Below, in pieces: positions 19,101-26,647 of a DNA stretch of 64,000 nt; positions within the stretch are counted from its first letter, which is position 1; each line of letters begins with the position of its first letter. The notes beneath the pieces are model-generated. The model was not told the DNA's origin, searched no databases, and was given only the letters and a program-made list of their open reading frames with translations. The position numbers and the translations under genes were made by a program. The DNA is from Bacteroidia bacterium (GTDB lineage Bacteria; Bacteroidota; Bacteroidia; Chitinophagales; Saprospiraceae). The DNA is taken from positions 1 through 64,000 of the forward strand of contig JAUIKE010000002.1 of NCBI GenBank assembly GCA_030430845.1, read 5' to 3'.

Positions 19101-19436
19101 GGTGAAGTATTCTTCGAGTCGTTGCAGCAAATAGGCGCGTACTTCGGTTTCCATTTCGAAGAGGTCGCGGTCGGTACGGCGGCAGAGATCAGATTGCAGG
19201 AGGTCGGATACGGCCAGGCGGTCAATAGTACGGCTCCAGAGAGGGAAAGGGCTGGAGGCCTTCTCTACGGCCCTGGGGGGAATATCTTTGAAGTTGGCCC
19301 ACAATTGGTAGAGCATATCTACGGAAAAGGCGATGGGGAAAGCGGCGTGGCAGGCAAAGAAGTAGTGCCCGTCTCCGTACTGAGACTGGAATCGCTTTCG
19401 GAAGCGTTCGACTTTTATTTTGGCAAATTCGCTCAT
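16200..19436 (-). CDS. LRR protein with degenerate CHAT-like and caspase-like domains and a C-terminal EAD11-like domain
   Basis: This is a 1078-residue protein. An all-helical N-terminus (1-270) of unknown type is followed by leucine-rich repeats (about 280-385, LPxEI and LxxLxLxxN patterns). Next is a CHAT-like fold (about 415-590) in which the His motif reads LHVNGSG and the Cys motif FIGGGTG. A caspase-like domain follows (about 725-905) with His806 in YFCGHS but IVDGVFP where DxC is expected, so Val856 replaces Cys. The C-terminus (about 988-1070) resembles effector-associated domain 11. The protein therefore looks like a catalytically dead sensor or adaptor. I chose the ATG at 19436 because the 37 residues before it are encoded by a tandem repeat. 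It lies between the vWA and caspase-SGNH genes. Confidence 0.8.
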   Translation of the reverse strand: MSEFAKIKVERFRKRFQSQYGDGHYFFACHAAFPIAFSVDMLYQLWANFKDIPPRAVEKASSPFPLWSRTIDRLAVSDLLQSDLCRRTDRDLFEMETEVRAYLLQRLEEYFTGERLNSLARFSYQYVDRRINDPYYQAFRDTQRWVSLARLAPEKAGEQLTAYYNLMLEKDNASEITRLDGILEALTLMDARFADLSAFSKAIRAGYTDLSEEAQIATAQESLKKVVRISTGLAGQAGGLKVKLNDQLKSGSFQFKKELEKEEDLLAHRMEQSEEQGSTVIDLSGLGLTDIPKEILERRGLEAIDLSNNKLGGLPREIGNWVNLKRLILDDNPIEELPEEMRRLLVIEELSLKNNRIDFLPPWIVEYANLERLDLRGNPAGNIRKDRLLFENKSDFQLLDRYFFPKSLGYHQPMVMILITDPHERGLIQRALEPAVDQGLLHIEVPESYQSWQLFRLFRQFRDQLCFLHVNGSGTADQFTWNVGNQSGSMSLRLWNGIINSTTKGKLCFIGGGTGKRVVGDMLQTAFEACIYSTDFQSYDDTAENFISVFYESLGNGRTLGEAYDSAAGEGTPPVQQSYQQKSAPFNPNPFTIEVRGTSVMEWRLVEDKTPDSFTDLEELKSWLEERLLRGGPGAIFTPLKGMLDRYSLTFRELGELQQDWEQLQSEQARRDFYEPENSPMRVFVATLSEGQLVEGLIEFPASEEGFEQAYQQAAGEEQEPILEEGQLWFLGIGISKYMQMPDIPNAVSDVRAIQEVLGEKYRLARERTIVLFDGEADKKNIFEVLGSLAERMPSADQLILYFCGHSRFDARRQNNSWFPFDANTQDTGSHIVDMELFDFMNEIDANDILMIVDGVFPTRHLENRKFERQERNRSRSRWKLSSGYDYGLVRDGTPWGNSPFAMSIVEVLGRNKEQELIIQDIAIQVMKRYARETEAREKPDFQPLPWAGHEGGEFVLRMRYTAGEENIYDTGNAGTTEQEYTSRPAYTLEDLKSELKGKLRERAFDEIFKLINQYLNTDSKAYNDWVFQQGRYNGILQQQQKGLVNPEFAQQTFNQIADALAYHIDELNYKDINIPKS

Positions 19437-19439
19437 ATG

Positions 19440-19553
19440 TTTTTTGACACTGGAACCGCTGAGGGCGCTGTTTTTTTTTTTTTGACACTGAAAACACTGG
19501 GAACACTGTTTTTTTGACACTGAAAACACTGAGAACACTGAGAACACTGTTTT
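19440..19553. repeat. Tandem repeat of gacactgaaaacactg units
   Basis: Roughly three copies of a 35-40 base unit, T-run plus gacactg-aaaacactg-ggaacactg, fill the space between the vWA and LRR genes. The T-run before the second copy reaches 13 bases. The copy nearest the LRR start is diverged (gagggcgctg). It encodes a low-complexity FSVFSVSKK string if read through and is not considered part of the protein. Confidence 0.8.
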
Positions 19554-19566
19554 TGCAAATAGTTTA

Positions 19567-20772
19567 TTAATACATTTCCTGTACGTATTTGTCCAATAAG
19601 GTACTGGACTTCATTTTGGCTTTAAACAACTTCACCACATTCACCAGCTCGGTTTGGTCCAGGAAAAACATGGAGGTATACAGCGCTATGTACTCCGCCG
19701 ATGTTTTTCGCCAACGTTCTCGAGGCATGGGGTTTAGCCAGGCGACCCGATGCTTGCGAATGCCGGCCAGGAAATCCACGGTATCTTCCACTCTGGCCTC
19801 ATCGATTCTGCCTGTGGCCGCTCCGGCATCGCTGACCACCAAGATGGATTGGGCCGGCGCCTCCGACAACTGATCGATAGAAATTCCTTTTCGTTGTAAT
19901 CGATCTTCAAACACTTCATCGTAGGGCGTTCCTTTGAAAAAATAGACGGTCCCCTTTATCTCCTTATCCTTCTGAACCACCGAGATCAATTCCTCCGAAA
20001 AGGGCTCAAAAGCAATCATAGAATCTCCCTGATCTATCAGGATCGTCAAATCGGTCGTCCATTTTTCGCCATAGCGGTACTCCAGGCATTCTAAAAAACC
20101 TTGCCGAGACACCTTTTGTATGGTCGCCTCCAGGTCAATCAACTTTTTGCTTTTATCCACTTCCCTTCGACGCATCGTCCGTACCCCTTGCTGCAACTGA
20201 CGGGAGCCTAGTTCAAAATAATTTCCTTTTAACAGATACGGTTCTTTATTGATCTCCTCTGACAATTGCGCTATATCAAACTGTAAGGCAGCTTTGTCCT
20301 TGTCCGGGGAAGCCTTTTCAAAACTGATGATGAGACTGTCTTCTTCAAGGGCAGCCTTGGGTACGGTCTGAGTATCAGAGGTGAGATCTTCTTCGGAAGA
20401 AGTCCGTCCTTTCTGCTCCGTTTTATCTCTATCAAGCTCCGACAAAGTATCTTTTGGTCCCTTTCCGATCTGCGAGTCATCCTTTTCCTCCAACTCCTCC
20501 TTCCTTTCGGCACTTTTTTCATAGATCAGCGCCAGGCTACTATCCATGATGCTTTGAAAGACCTGCGGATCGTGATGCGGCTTCTGCCAGAGCCATCTGA
20601 CCAGTTTTTTAAAATGCTGCTCATCACTCATACCAAGTCCCTGATCCAGCGCCTGGACCAGGACATAAAACTCCTTCAGTCCCAGGGCCAGGTGTCCCAA
20701 ACGGCGGTCATACTGCTGTATTTTCAGAAAAAGCTGATACAGCAAAGGATATTGATCAACGGCATGCTTCAT
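19567..20772 (-). CDS. vWA-domain protein of a MoxR-vWA conflict system
   Basis: The 401-residue protein has a helical N-terminus (1-80) and a charged low-complexity linker (about 85-160). Its C-terminal von Willebrand A domain (about 238-395) begins DLTILIDQGDS. The metal-ion site is degenerate: DxSxS reads Asp247-Gln-Gly-Asp-Ser251, while a Thr in FFKGTP and an Asp in VVSDAG remain. In MoxR-vWA systems the vWA protein bridges the AAA+ ATPase and its client. It overlaps the MoxR gene by 4 bases (ATGA), a sign of translational coupling and stoichiometric production. Confidence 0.88.
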   Translation of the reverse strand: MKHAVDQYPLLYQLFLKIQQYDRRLGHLALGLKEFYVLVQALDQGLGMSDEQHFKKLVRWLWQKPHHDPQVFQSIMDSSLALIYEKSAERKEELEEKDDSQIGKGPKDTLSELDRDKTEQKGRTSSEEDLTSDTQTVPKAALEEDSLIISFEKASPDKDKAALQFDIAQLSEEINKEPYLLKGNYFELGSRQLQQGVRTMRRREVDKSKKLIDLEATIQKVSRQGFLECLEYRYGEKWTTDLTILIDQGDSMIAFEPFSEELISVVQKDKEIKGTVYFFKGTPYDEVFEDRLQRKGISIDQLSEAPAQSILVVSDAGAATGRIDEARVEDTVDFLAGIRKHRVAWLNPMPRERWRKTSAEYIALYTSMFFLDQTELVNVVKLFKAKMKSSTLLDKYVQEMY

Positions 20773-21860
20773 TTTTTAAAATTGGTCATCGTCTTAAAGT
20801 CCTTAAAGAGTACTTGCAGGAAAGGAATGTTATCCAGGCCCTTTTCAAAATCATAGATTTGTTTCAGCAGACGGTAGGATTCTCCCAATTCGGCCTTTGC
20901 CTCCTTCGTGTCTTTCTCCAGAATATGCTGTTTTCCTTCCAATTCCTGACGATAATGAAGTAAGATGCGGAACCAGTCGATCAATTCACTGGTCGATACA
21001 TTTTTACCAAGGATGCGTTCCTTGCTTTTCACCTCCTCCCGGATCTCGTTAAATTGGTCGACCGCTTTTTTCAAAAAAGCCTCATCCATGGCGTTCTTCA
21101 GCATCTCTGTCTTGTCGATCTGCTCAACTTGCTCCTTTTTATAAAAAATATGCCGCAGAATACGCTTCAGCAGATCCGGGCTTAAAGGATCGATGTAATG
21201 GTAAACGCAACGACGGAGGAAGGCATCCGGCAAGGGTTTTTCCTGATTACTGGTGATGATGACAATGGGTTTTACTTTGGAACGGATGGTCTTTTTCAGT
21301 TCCGGAATATAAAAAATACCCTTGTCCAGTTCGCGTAGTAAATCGTTTGGAAAATCCAGGTCCGCTTTATCGATTTCGTCTATCAAGAGCACAGGGCGCA
21401 TATCAGTCTCTTCATGCGAATAGGCCTTTGCCAAAGGGCCGTATTCGATAAACTTATTAATTTTCAGAGAGGCGGTATTTCCCGTATGTCCGGCCACCTG
21501 TGCTTCTCCAAGTCGGCGGATGGCATCGTACTCATAGATTCCTTCCCTAGCCTTGGTGGTTGACTTAATGTGCCACTCGTGCAAATATGCCCGAAAATCC
21601 GGCTGCTCGTGATAAAATTCAGCCGCGACGGCTTCAGCCACGCGGGTTTTGCCACAACCGGGCTCTCCCATCAAGAGCAGGGGCCTTTCAAGAAAAATGG
21701 CCAGATTGACCGCATCGATCAGGTCTGGATCAGGCAGGTAAGGAGCGATCTCTTCCTTCTCCGTCCTCTCCGTTTGATCAACGGAGTCCTTTATTTTCCT
21801 GCTGATCGACTGAGGCACTGACAAATATTCTCCGGTGTAAAAAAGGTCTTTTTTTGCCAT
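20769..21860 (-). CDS. MoxR-family AAA+ ATPase
   Basis: This 363-residue ATPase has Walker A GEPGCGKT at residues 65-72, Walker B VLLIDEIDKAD, the sensor-like ITSNQEKPLPDAFLRRC segment and a helical lid domain. MoxR ATPases act as chaperones that remodel partner complexes together with vWA proteins. Its ATG overlaps the stop of the preceding CHAT gene by one base (TAATG) and its own stop overlaps the vWA start, so the three genes are one tightly coupled unit. All ATPase motifs look functional. Confidence 0.93.
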   Translation of the reverse strand: MAKKDLFYTGEYLSVPQSISRKIKDSVDQTERTEKEEIAPYLPDPDLIDAVNLAIFLERPLLLMGEPGCGKTRVAEAVAAEFYHEQPDFRAYLHEWHIKSTTKAREGIYEYDAIRRLGEAQVAGHTGNTASLKINKFIEYGPLAKAYSHEETDMRPVLLIDEIDKADLDFPNDLLRELDKGIFYIPELKKTIRSKVKPIVIITSNQEKPLPDAFLRRCVYHYIDPLSPDLLKRILRHIFYKKEQVEQIDKTEMLKNAMDEAFLKKAVDQFNEIREEVKSKERILGKNVSTSELIDWFRILLHYRQELEGKQHILEKDTKEAKAELGESYRLLKQIYDFEKGLDNIPFLQVLFKDFKTMTNFKK

Positions 21861-23716
21861 TATCCTTGCTGGTTTATTTCGTATTTAGCAAAATTTTCAT
21901 TGTAGATCTCCACCTCATCCTCTTTAAACTGACTGCAATAGTTCTTTATAGTGGATAAAACGAAACCATAGGTTCCATCGTGATCCAGTAATTGTTGTTG
22001 TTTTTCGGGCTCCACCAATCGATAGGCCCGCGGCACCTTTTCCAGGACCCATTCGTTGAGGGTCGAGATCAGTATGGGCTGGATGGCTTTGACAATGTGA
22101 AGGTGGTTGGTGTCCAGAAAAGTTTTATAGGCTGCGTTCAATTGCGGCTCGTCTCCTTCGAGCGCTTCATTCTCCGCGATCAATAGCTTCCGGATGGCTT
22201 GTTCATATCCACGGCTCAGCACGAAAGGTTCTACATCCTGGCTAGGGCAATGCTCATCACTAGCGAAAAGAAAGCAGTTATGCTGGAAAGAAGTATTTGC
22301 TGACAAAGCCTTCTTTTCCTCCATAAAGGCAGACCAGAAATGATGGATAATCCCTAAGTTCAAGTCGGCTTTGTTATTATTCATTCGCTTAAAATGGAAA
22401 AAAACATGCTGGGTTTTCAGATACTCCAACACCAATTCAGCGACCTCTTTTCGACTTTTATCAGCCGGAACTTGAAGGTGTGACTTTACTTTTTTCCAGA
22501 TATTTTCCTGACTGGGCGCTTCATTACCTTTGATGGAGAAATCGATTTCAACGAACACATTCTTTGACCTGAAATTGGTATGGATGTCCAAAAGCATCAG
22601 GTCCACGAGCAAGTCAATGGAGCACTCTTGGCTGCCCTGAAGGATAAAAGCCTGAAAAGGTCTATGTTTATTGAGAGACTTCACTTTAAAATAAGTCAAC
22701 TGATCCAGGTAATCAATTTCATAAAAAGCTTCCTCCAGTTTTTTAAGGTCCTCCTGTTTTTGTGGATCTTCTTTCAATAAATCTGCTTTTAATTGATCCA
22801 GGGTATCCTGCAACTGCTTTTGTTGGGTTTCCAATTGCTGAAGCTCTTCTTCCTTAATAGCGGCCAATTGGGCATTGTTTTGCTGGAGCACCACGAGGAT
22901 GGCTTTTTCAGTGGCCACTTTATTGGTGAGCGCTGCCAGTTCAGTTGTTTTCTTTTCAATCTCCTGCTCCTTGGCCTTAATATAGGCCGCTCTTTGGGCA
23001 TTAATTTCTTCACTAGCCTGGCCACCCATCACGGAGAACTTTTTTGGAAAAAACTCTTCCGTCAAAATTTTGACATCGCTAATTTGAAGGAACCAGGGTG
23101 GATCGGGAGATGCTGCTTTCAGTTGGTTAATCTTATTACGCTGAGGGCCTCTCATTACGGCCTCTTTTTCGATGCTAATCTGATCGGAGAGACTTTTAAC
23201 GGCATGAAAACCATCCCAGTAGGCCGATTGCAGGCTTTTTCTGGAATCGAATAATTTTCTGTAGAATAATTTGGCGAAAACCTTGGCAGCGTAATCCCCA
23301 ATTTTGGCCCGGGTAGCTATGACGGCTTTGGCGCCCGCATCGAAGAAGGCATCCGTCATATCCCAGGTCGCACAACCATTTAAAATTACGAGCTTAAGCA
23401 CAGATTTTTCATTCTCATCGCCCTTGAACATGCCCGCGATGCCTTGCATAAAGGCTTTTTCCTTTTGCAGTAGGATCTGTTCTTTATCTGCATGACCACC
23501 ATAATGAAAAACCTGGATCCGTTTTCTGTGATCCTGAATAAACGTCAATAGATCCTCTACCTGATCAACGGGAAGATAGACGCGCTCAAAGTGTTTTTTG
23601 ACGGAGGGCTTATCCAGAATTTGAAGAATGGCCTTTCGCTCTTCTTTCAATTGCTCAAGCGGATTGGGCTCTTCTACATCCGAGAAAACAGTTAATATGA
23701 TGGGACGTTCTGGCAT
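21860..23716 (-). CDS. CHAT-domain protein with coiled coil and iSTAND-like C-terminus
   Basis: The 618-residue protein opens with a CHAT (caspase-HetF-associated) domain (about 5-185). The His is in VFHYGGHAD (His75) and the Cys in VILNGCAT (Cys115), both intact. A coiled coil rich in Glu, Gln and Lys spans about 240-335. The C-terminal region (about 350-600) starts with a P-loop-like strand (AFILQGSQECS) lacking Walker lysine, which fits the inactive STAND modules described in ternary conflict systems. That assignment is by pattern only. It is the first gene of the operon, so its product is probably the protease effector or trigger controlled by the MoxR-vWA pair. Confidence 0.82.
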   Translation of the reverse strand: MPERPIILTVFSDVEEPNPLEQLKEERKAILQILDKPSVKKHFERVYLPVDQVEDLLTFIQDHRKRIQVFHYGGHADKEQILLQKEKAFMQGIAGMFKGDENEKSVLKLVILNGCATWDMTDAFFDAGAKAVIATRAKIGDYAAKVFAKLFYRKLFDSRKSLQSAYWDGFHAVKSLSDQISIEKEAVMRGPQRNKINQLKAASPDPPWFLQISDVKILTEEFFPKKFSVMGGQASEEINAQRAAYIKAKEQEIEKKTTELAALTNKVATEKAILVVLQQNNAQLAAIKEEELQQLETQQKQLQDTLDQLKADLLKEDPQKQEDLKKLEEAFYEIDYLDQLTYFKVKSLNKHRPFQAFILQGSQECSIDLLVDLMLLDIHTNFRSKNVFVEIDFSIKGNEAPSQENIWKKVKSHLQVPADKSRKEVAELVLEYLKTQHVFFHFKRMNNNKADLNLGIIHHFWSAFMEEKKALSANTSFQHNCFLFASDEHCPSQDVEPFVLSRGYEQAIRKLLIAENEALEGDEPQLNAAYKTFLDTNHLHIVKAIQPILISTLNEWVLEKVPRAYRLVEPEKQQQLLDHDGTYGFVLSTIKNYCSQFKEDEVEIYNENFAKYEINQQG

Positions 23717-24007
23717 TTGGGTCAGCGGATTATATCAGCTATACAAGAATATACAAAAACTTTATGAGGCTGTCCCATAACTCCTTCGTCGTTATTCGAC
23801 GCCCCATAAAGTTTTTTTAGGAGGTGCTTTTTAGAGAAAAACAAAGTTTTTCTCTAAAAAGCACCTCCTAAAAGAATATTATTGGCTGTCGAAAAAGGCC
23901 GTAGGTCTTTTGAGACAGCCTCAAAAAGTATTTGTATCTAGTCTTATTGTTTTCAATTTGGAAGATAGGAAAAATAAGAAAAATACTACTTCGTAAAGGC
24001 TTGTTTT
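23717..24007. other. Intergenic region upstream of the conflict operon
   Basis: This 291-base gap holds the MITE-like element at 23766-23922 and AT-rich DNA on either side. The operon promoter must lie between the element and the CHAT start or within the element itself. The start-proximal 49 bases are short for a full promoter and leader, so the element may contribute transcription signals. Confidence 0.5.
23766..23922 (-). mobile_element. MITE-like inverted-repeat element, copy 1
   Basis: The 157-bp unit has terminal inverted repeats starting gaggctgtcYcaWaa on both sides. Its centre is a perfect 28-bp hairpin (23815-23842 with 23846-23873) with a 3-base loop. Read on the minus strand it contains ccaataatattctttt next to the hairpin, exactly as in copy 2 at 62710-62867. 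It has no coding capacity. No clear target-site duplication was found. Confidence 0.75.
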
Positions 24008-24514
24008 TTACGACTTTTTACCCCGCAGACCCAATTCTATCACCTCCAGGTCTTCAATGGCAGCTTTATCGATAGAAAAACGGACGATCGTTCTGATTTT
24101 ATGAAAGCCGTATATTCCACAAGCCCCCGGATTGATATGCAACAAATCCAGTTTTTTATCCGGCATAATTTTTAAAATATGCGAATGCCCACAGATGTAC
24201 AAATCGGGTGGGTTTGACTGCAAGATTTCCCGAACTCTTTTGTTGTAGCGCCCTGGATAACCGCCGATATGGGTGATGAATACGTCCATACCCTCACAAT
24301 TAAAACGAAGGTTCAGGGGATAGCGAGCTCTTATTTTTTCATCATCAATATTGCCGTATACGGCCCGAAAAGGGCGGAAAGCTTCTAACTGGTCAGAAAG
24401 GCTGACATCGCCGATGTCGCCGGCATGCCAGACTTCGTCGCATTCTTCGAAGTAGTCCAGGATTTTTTCGTCTAGATAAGAGTGGGTATCGGATAAAAGA
24501 CCGATTCGTTTCAT
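24008..24514 (-). CDS. YfcE/MJ0936-type metallophosphoesterase
   Basis: This 168-residue calcineurin-fold phosphodiesterase has every metal motif of the compact YfcE/MJ0936 group: GLLSDTH, HAGDIGD, VYGNIDD, FITHIGG and YICGHSH. Enzymes of this group hydrolyse phosphodiesters such as bis-pNPP and some cyclic nucleotides; the physiological substrate is usually unknown. The length is normal. It follows the oxidoreductase gene by 53 bases but is separated from it by a strong terminator, so it probably has its own promoter. Confidence 0.92.
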   Translation of the reverse strand: MKRIGLLSDTHSYLDEKILDYFEECDEVWHAGDIGDVSLSDQLEAFRPFRAVYGNIDDEKIRARYPLNLRFNCEGMDVFITHIGGYPGRYNKRVREILQSNPPDLYICGHSHILKIMPDKKLDLLHINPGACGIYGFHKIRTIVRFSIDKAAIEDLEVIELGLRGKKS

Positions 24515-24527
24515 ATAAATAATTTCA

Positions 24528-24565
24528 ATTAAGGGATGCGGGCCTACCGGCCCGCATCCCTTAAT
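24528..24565 (-). terminator. Intrinsic terminator after the MDR oxidoreductase gene
   Basis: A perfect 17-bp stem (24528-24544 with 24549-24565) with a GC-rich top and a 4-base loop lies directly after the stop codon. On the minus strand it is followed by a T/A-rich run. Confidence 0.75.
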
Positions 24566-24567
24566 AA

Positions 24568-25530
24568 TTATATTTTCACCACCAGTTTTCCAAACTGTGT
24601 ACTATTCTTCATCTGTTCCATGGCCTTGGGGGCTTCTTCCAGACTGTAGACCCTATCCACTGCCGGTTTGATTTTATGTTCATCGATGAATTGGACCATG
24701 TCTACAAACTCCTGGTCATTGCCCATGGTGGAGCCCAGGATAGACAATTGTTTCCAGAAAATACGCTGCGGGCTCAGTTTGGGGATCGAGCCGAGTGTTC
24801 CGCCGTACATGACGATCCGGGCGGCATTGTTACAAAGGCGGATCAGGTTATTGAAGCCGGGGCCTCCGGCGCTGTCGATGATCAGGTCGATTGGCCCGGA
24901 TTGTTCCATCATATCCTTCCACCAATCTTCTTTTTTGTAGCTCACACCACCGGCTGCACCCAGCGCCACCGCTTTATCGATTTTTTCCTGGCTGCCGGAC
25001 GTCACAAACACCTTCGCACCAATAGCCAGGGCAAATTGAAGGGCAAAAGTAGCCACGCCCCCTCCTACTCCATTGATGAGTACGGTATCGGATGATTTCA
25101 TTGCACCGCGAGTGAAAGTGGCCCGATAAGCTGTCAGTCCGCCCAGTGGAATGGCGGCCGCTTCTTCCCAGGAAAGGTGGGCAGGTTTGTCAATGATTCG
25201 GTCAGCGCCAACAGCTACTTTTTCGGCCATGGTGCCGAAGGTAGGCATTCCAAGGATAGTATAAGACTTACTTTGGCAGTTCGGGTTATCGCCCCAGCCG
25301 ATATTCGGATTGATCAGAACTTCGCGACCATCGATGGTGCCGGCTCCGTCCGAGCCCAAAATACCCGGATAACGAATGCCCGGATAGAGTTCCTGAGTAA
25401 TAAAAAAGTCGCGGCGGTTAAAAGCGGCTGCTTTGATATCGACAACGACTTCATTTTCTTTGGGTTGGGGGTCCGGCCAGTCTTTGACGGTTAGTGGAGT
25501 GTCTTTTCCTTCGAGAACTAGTGCACGCAT
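24568..25530 (-). CDS. Zinc-independent MDR alcohol dehydrogenase / quinone oxidoreductase
   Basis: The 320-residue protein has the two-domain MDR fold. The N-terminal GroES-like domain contains GYPGILGSDGAGT-like sequence (PGILGSDGAG). The Rossmann domain has the nucleotide motif INGVGGGVATFALQFA. The structural and catalytic zinc cysteines of classical alcohol dehydrogenases are absent, which points to the quinone oxidoreductase/enoyl reductase subgroup using NADPH. The substrate is not predictable. The start ATG at 25530 fits the conserved N-terminus MRALVLEGKD. Confidence 0.88.
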   Translation of the reverse strand: MRALVLEGKDTPLTVKDWPDPQPKENEVVVDIKAAAFNRRDFFITQELYPGIRYPGILGSDGAGTIDGREVLINPNIGWGDNPNCQSKSYTILGMPTFGTMAEKVAVGADRIIDKPAHLSWEEAAAIPLGGLTAYRATFTRGAMKSSDTVLINGVGGGVATFALQFALAIGAKVFVTSGSQEKIDKAVALGAAGGVSYKKEDWWKDMMEQSGPIDLIIDSAGGPGFNNLIRLCNNAARIVMYGGTLGSIPKLSPQRIFWKQLSILGSTMGNDQEFVDMVQFIDEHKIKPAVDRVYSLEEAPKAMEQMKNSTQFGKLVVKI

Positions 25531-25603
25531 TTTTTTCCTGTCAATATAGTAAAATATAAAAAACTGAGCGTTGGTTTATCTTTAAAACGGGGTAAAATTG
25601 AGA

Positions 25604-25636
25604 GATGCTAGTTCCGACAAAGGAGGAACTAGCATC
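25604..25636 (-). terminator. Probable terminator hairpin after the papain-fold gene
   Basis: A 12-bp perfect stem (gatgctagttcc with ggaactagcatc) and a 9-base loop lie 40 bases past the stop at 25676. The following minus-strand sequence is only mildly T-rich. Confidence 0.5.
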
Positions 25637-25675
25637 ACAATAGGCTTTCAAAAAATCTATTTGAAAACTCAATAA

Positions 25676-26500
25676 TCAATATTGAATTTGCGGTAACATG
25701 ACAAACCCATCCGTCGCATACTTACCAAAATCATCATACGACACCCAGGCATATCCGCTACTCCCCCAGGTGCTACCCCACATGCTCATCAATTCAAATG
25801 CATTTTTTCCCTCATCATAACCTACTACTATAAAAGTGAAGCTTTCATTAGCTGCACCTCCCAGGGCCAATTCGTCCTGGCCACTCAAAGCTTTGACGTT
25901 GGCATTGGCATTAATTTTCACCATGACCGGATTACCTCTCATGAGTGCTTTTCTCACTTCAAAAACCTTTTGGCGTTCTTTGGTAAAAGGACGGAAAATA
26001 TGCAGGTAATTCTGAATATTGAATTTTTGAGTGGCATAAACGGCGCTGGTCAGGGCCGGTGAATCGTATGGCATGATGGCGGCGCTAACCGTACCATTTT
26101 GAACTAAAAAAAGAAAGGCTTCTTCTAAGCTTACGGCCTTTCCTGCATTTTCGATACTCAGTTTAATGTAATCCGGGCTGAGGTTCACTTTGTAGTTTTT
26201 GTTCAGATTTACATAAAACTCCAGGCAACTGGCCATGGCGTAACTCAATTCGGATCCACGGTACCCTACTTTTCTTACCGGCATCATGTATGGCTTCACG
26301 CTCTGGGAGGTCAACATGGTTCGGGCATTACTCCCCACTCCGGGTACGGTGAACATCATCTGTTCGATCATTTGCATATCCTGAATACCAATCATGGCAT
26401 TCGCATTGGTAGGATTTTTAGTTTTTCCGGTTTGTACTTGTGCAAAACTTGTAAGGGAAAAGACTAGACTGATGATTAGGCTGACAATTAATTTGTTCAT
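25676..26500 (-). CDS. Secreted papain-fold protein lacking the catalytic residues
   Basis: A signal peptide (first ~20 residues, ending TSFAQ) precedes a domain whose C-terminal third mirrors C1A cysteine peptidases: FIVVGYDEGKNAFELMSMWG, then STWGSSGYAWVSYDDF. In active enzymes the segment before FxVVGYD carries the catalytic His and the motif reads NSWG. Here ANESF replaces the His region and MSMWG replaces NSWG. The N-terminal GSELSYAMAS has Ser where the CWAF Cys would be. It is therefore probably a pseudopeptidase, perhaps a binding protein. I used the ATG at 26500; a TTG two codons upstream is possible. Confidence 0.7.
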   Translation of the reverse strand: MNKLIVSLIISLVFSLTSFAQVQTGKTKNPTNANAMIGIQDMQMIEQMMFTVPGVGSNARTMLTSQSVKPYMMPVRKVGYRGSELSYAMASCLEFYVNLNKNYKVNLSPDYIKLSIENAGKAVSLEEAFLFLVQNGTVSAAIMPYDSPALTSAVYATQKFNIQNYLHIFRPFTKERQKVFEVRKALMRGNPVMVKINANANVKALSGQDELALGGAANESFTFIVVGYDEGKNAFELMSMWGSTWGSSGYAWVSYDDFGKYATDGFVMLPQIQY

Positions 26501-26647
26501 GATCAATTTTTTTCATTCAACGAATAAGGACTGCTGTTTCGTTTGTTTCAAGAAGCAATAAAAAGCATAAAAAGTAACTACACAAGCTTGGTGTAGATAG
26601 AGGTGAGGGAGTGGTCAGTTTTGGAGAAAATTAACATTTATTTAACT

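Noticed and set aside
19437-19547. 37-residue extension of the LRR protein (repeated FSV and Lys/Gln)
   Set aside because: It is encoded by the tandem gacactg repeat and lacks conserved sequence; the ATG at 19436 starts the folded part.
19440-19553. Possible CRISPR array
   Set aside because: The units are contiguous and diverging, without unique spacers, and no cas gene is present.
23766-23922. Complete insertion sequence
   Set aside because: The unit is far too short for a transposase and has no open frame; MITE-like is the most that can be said.
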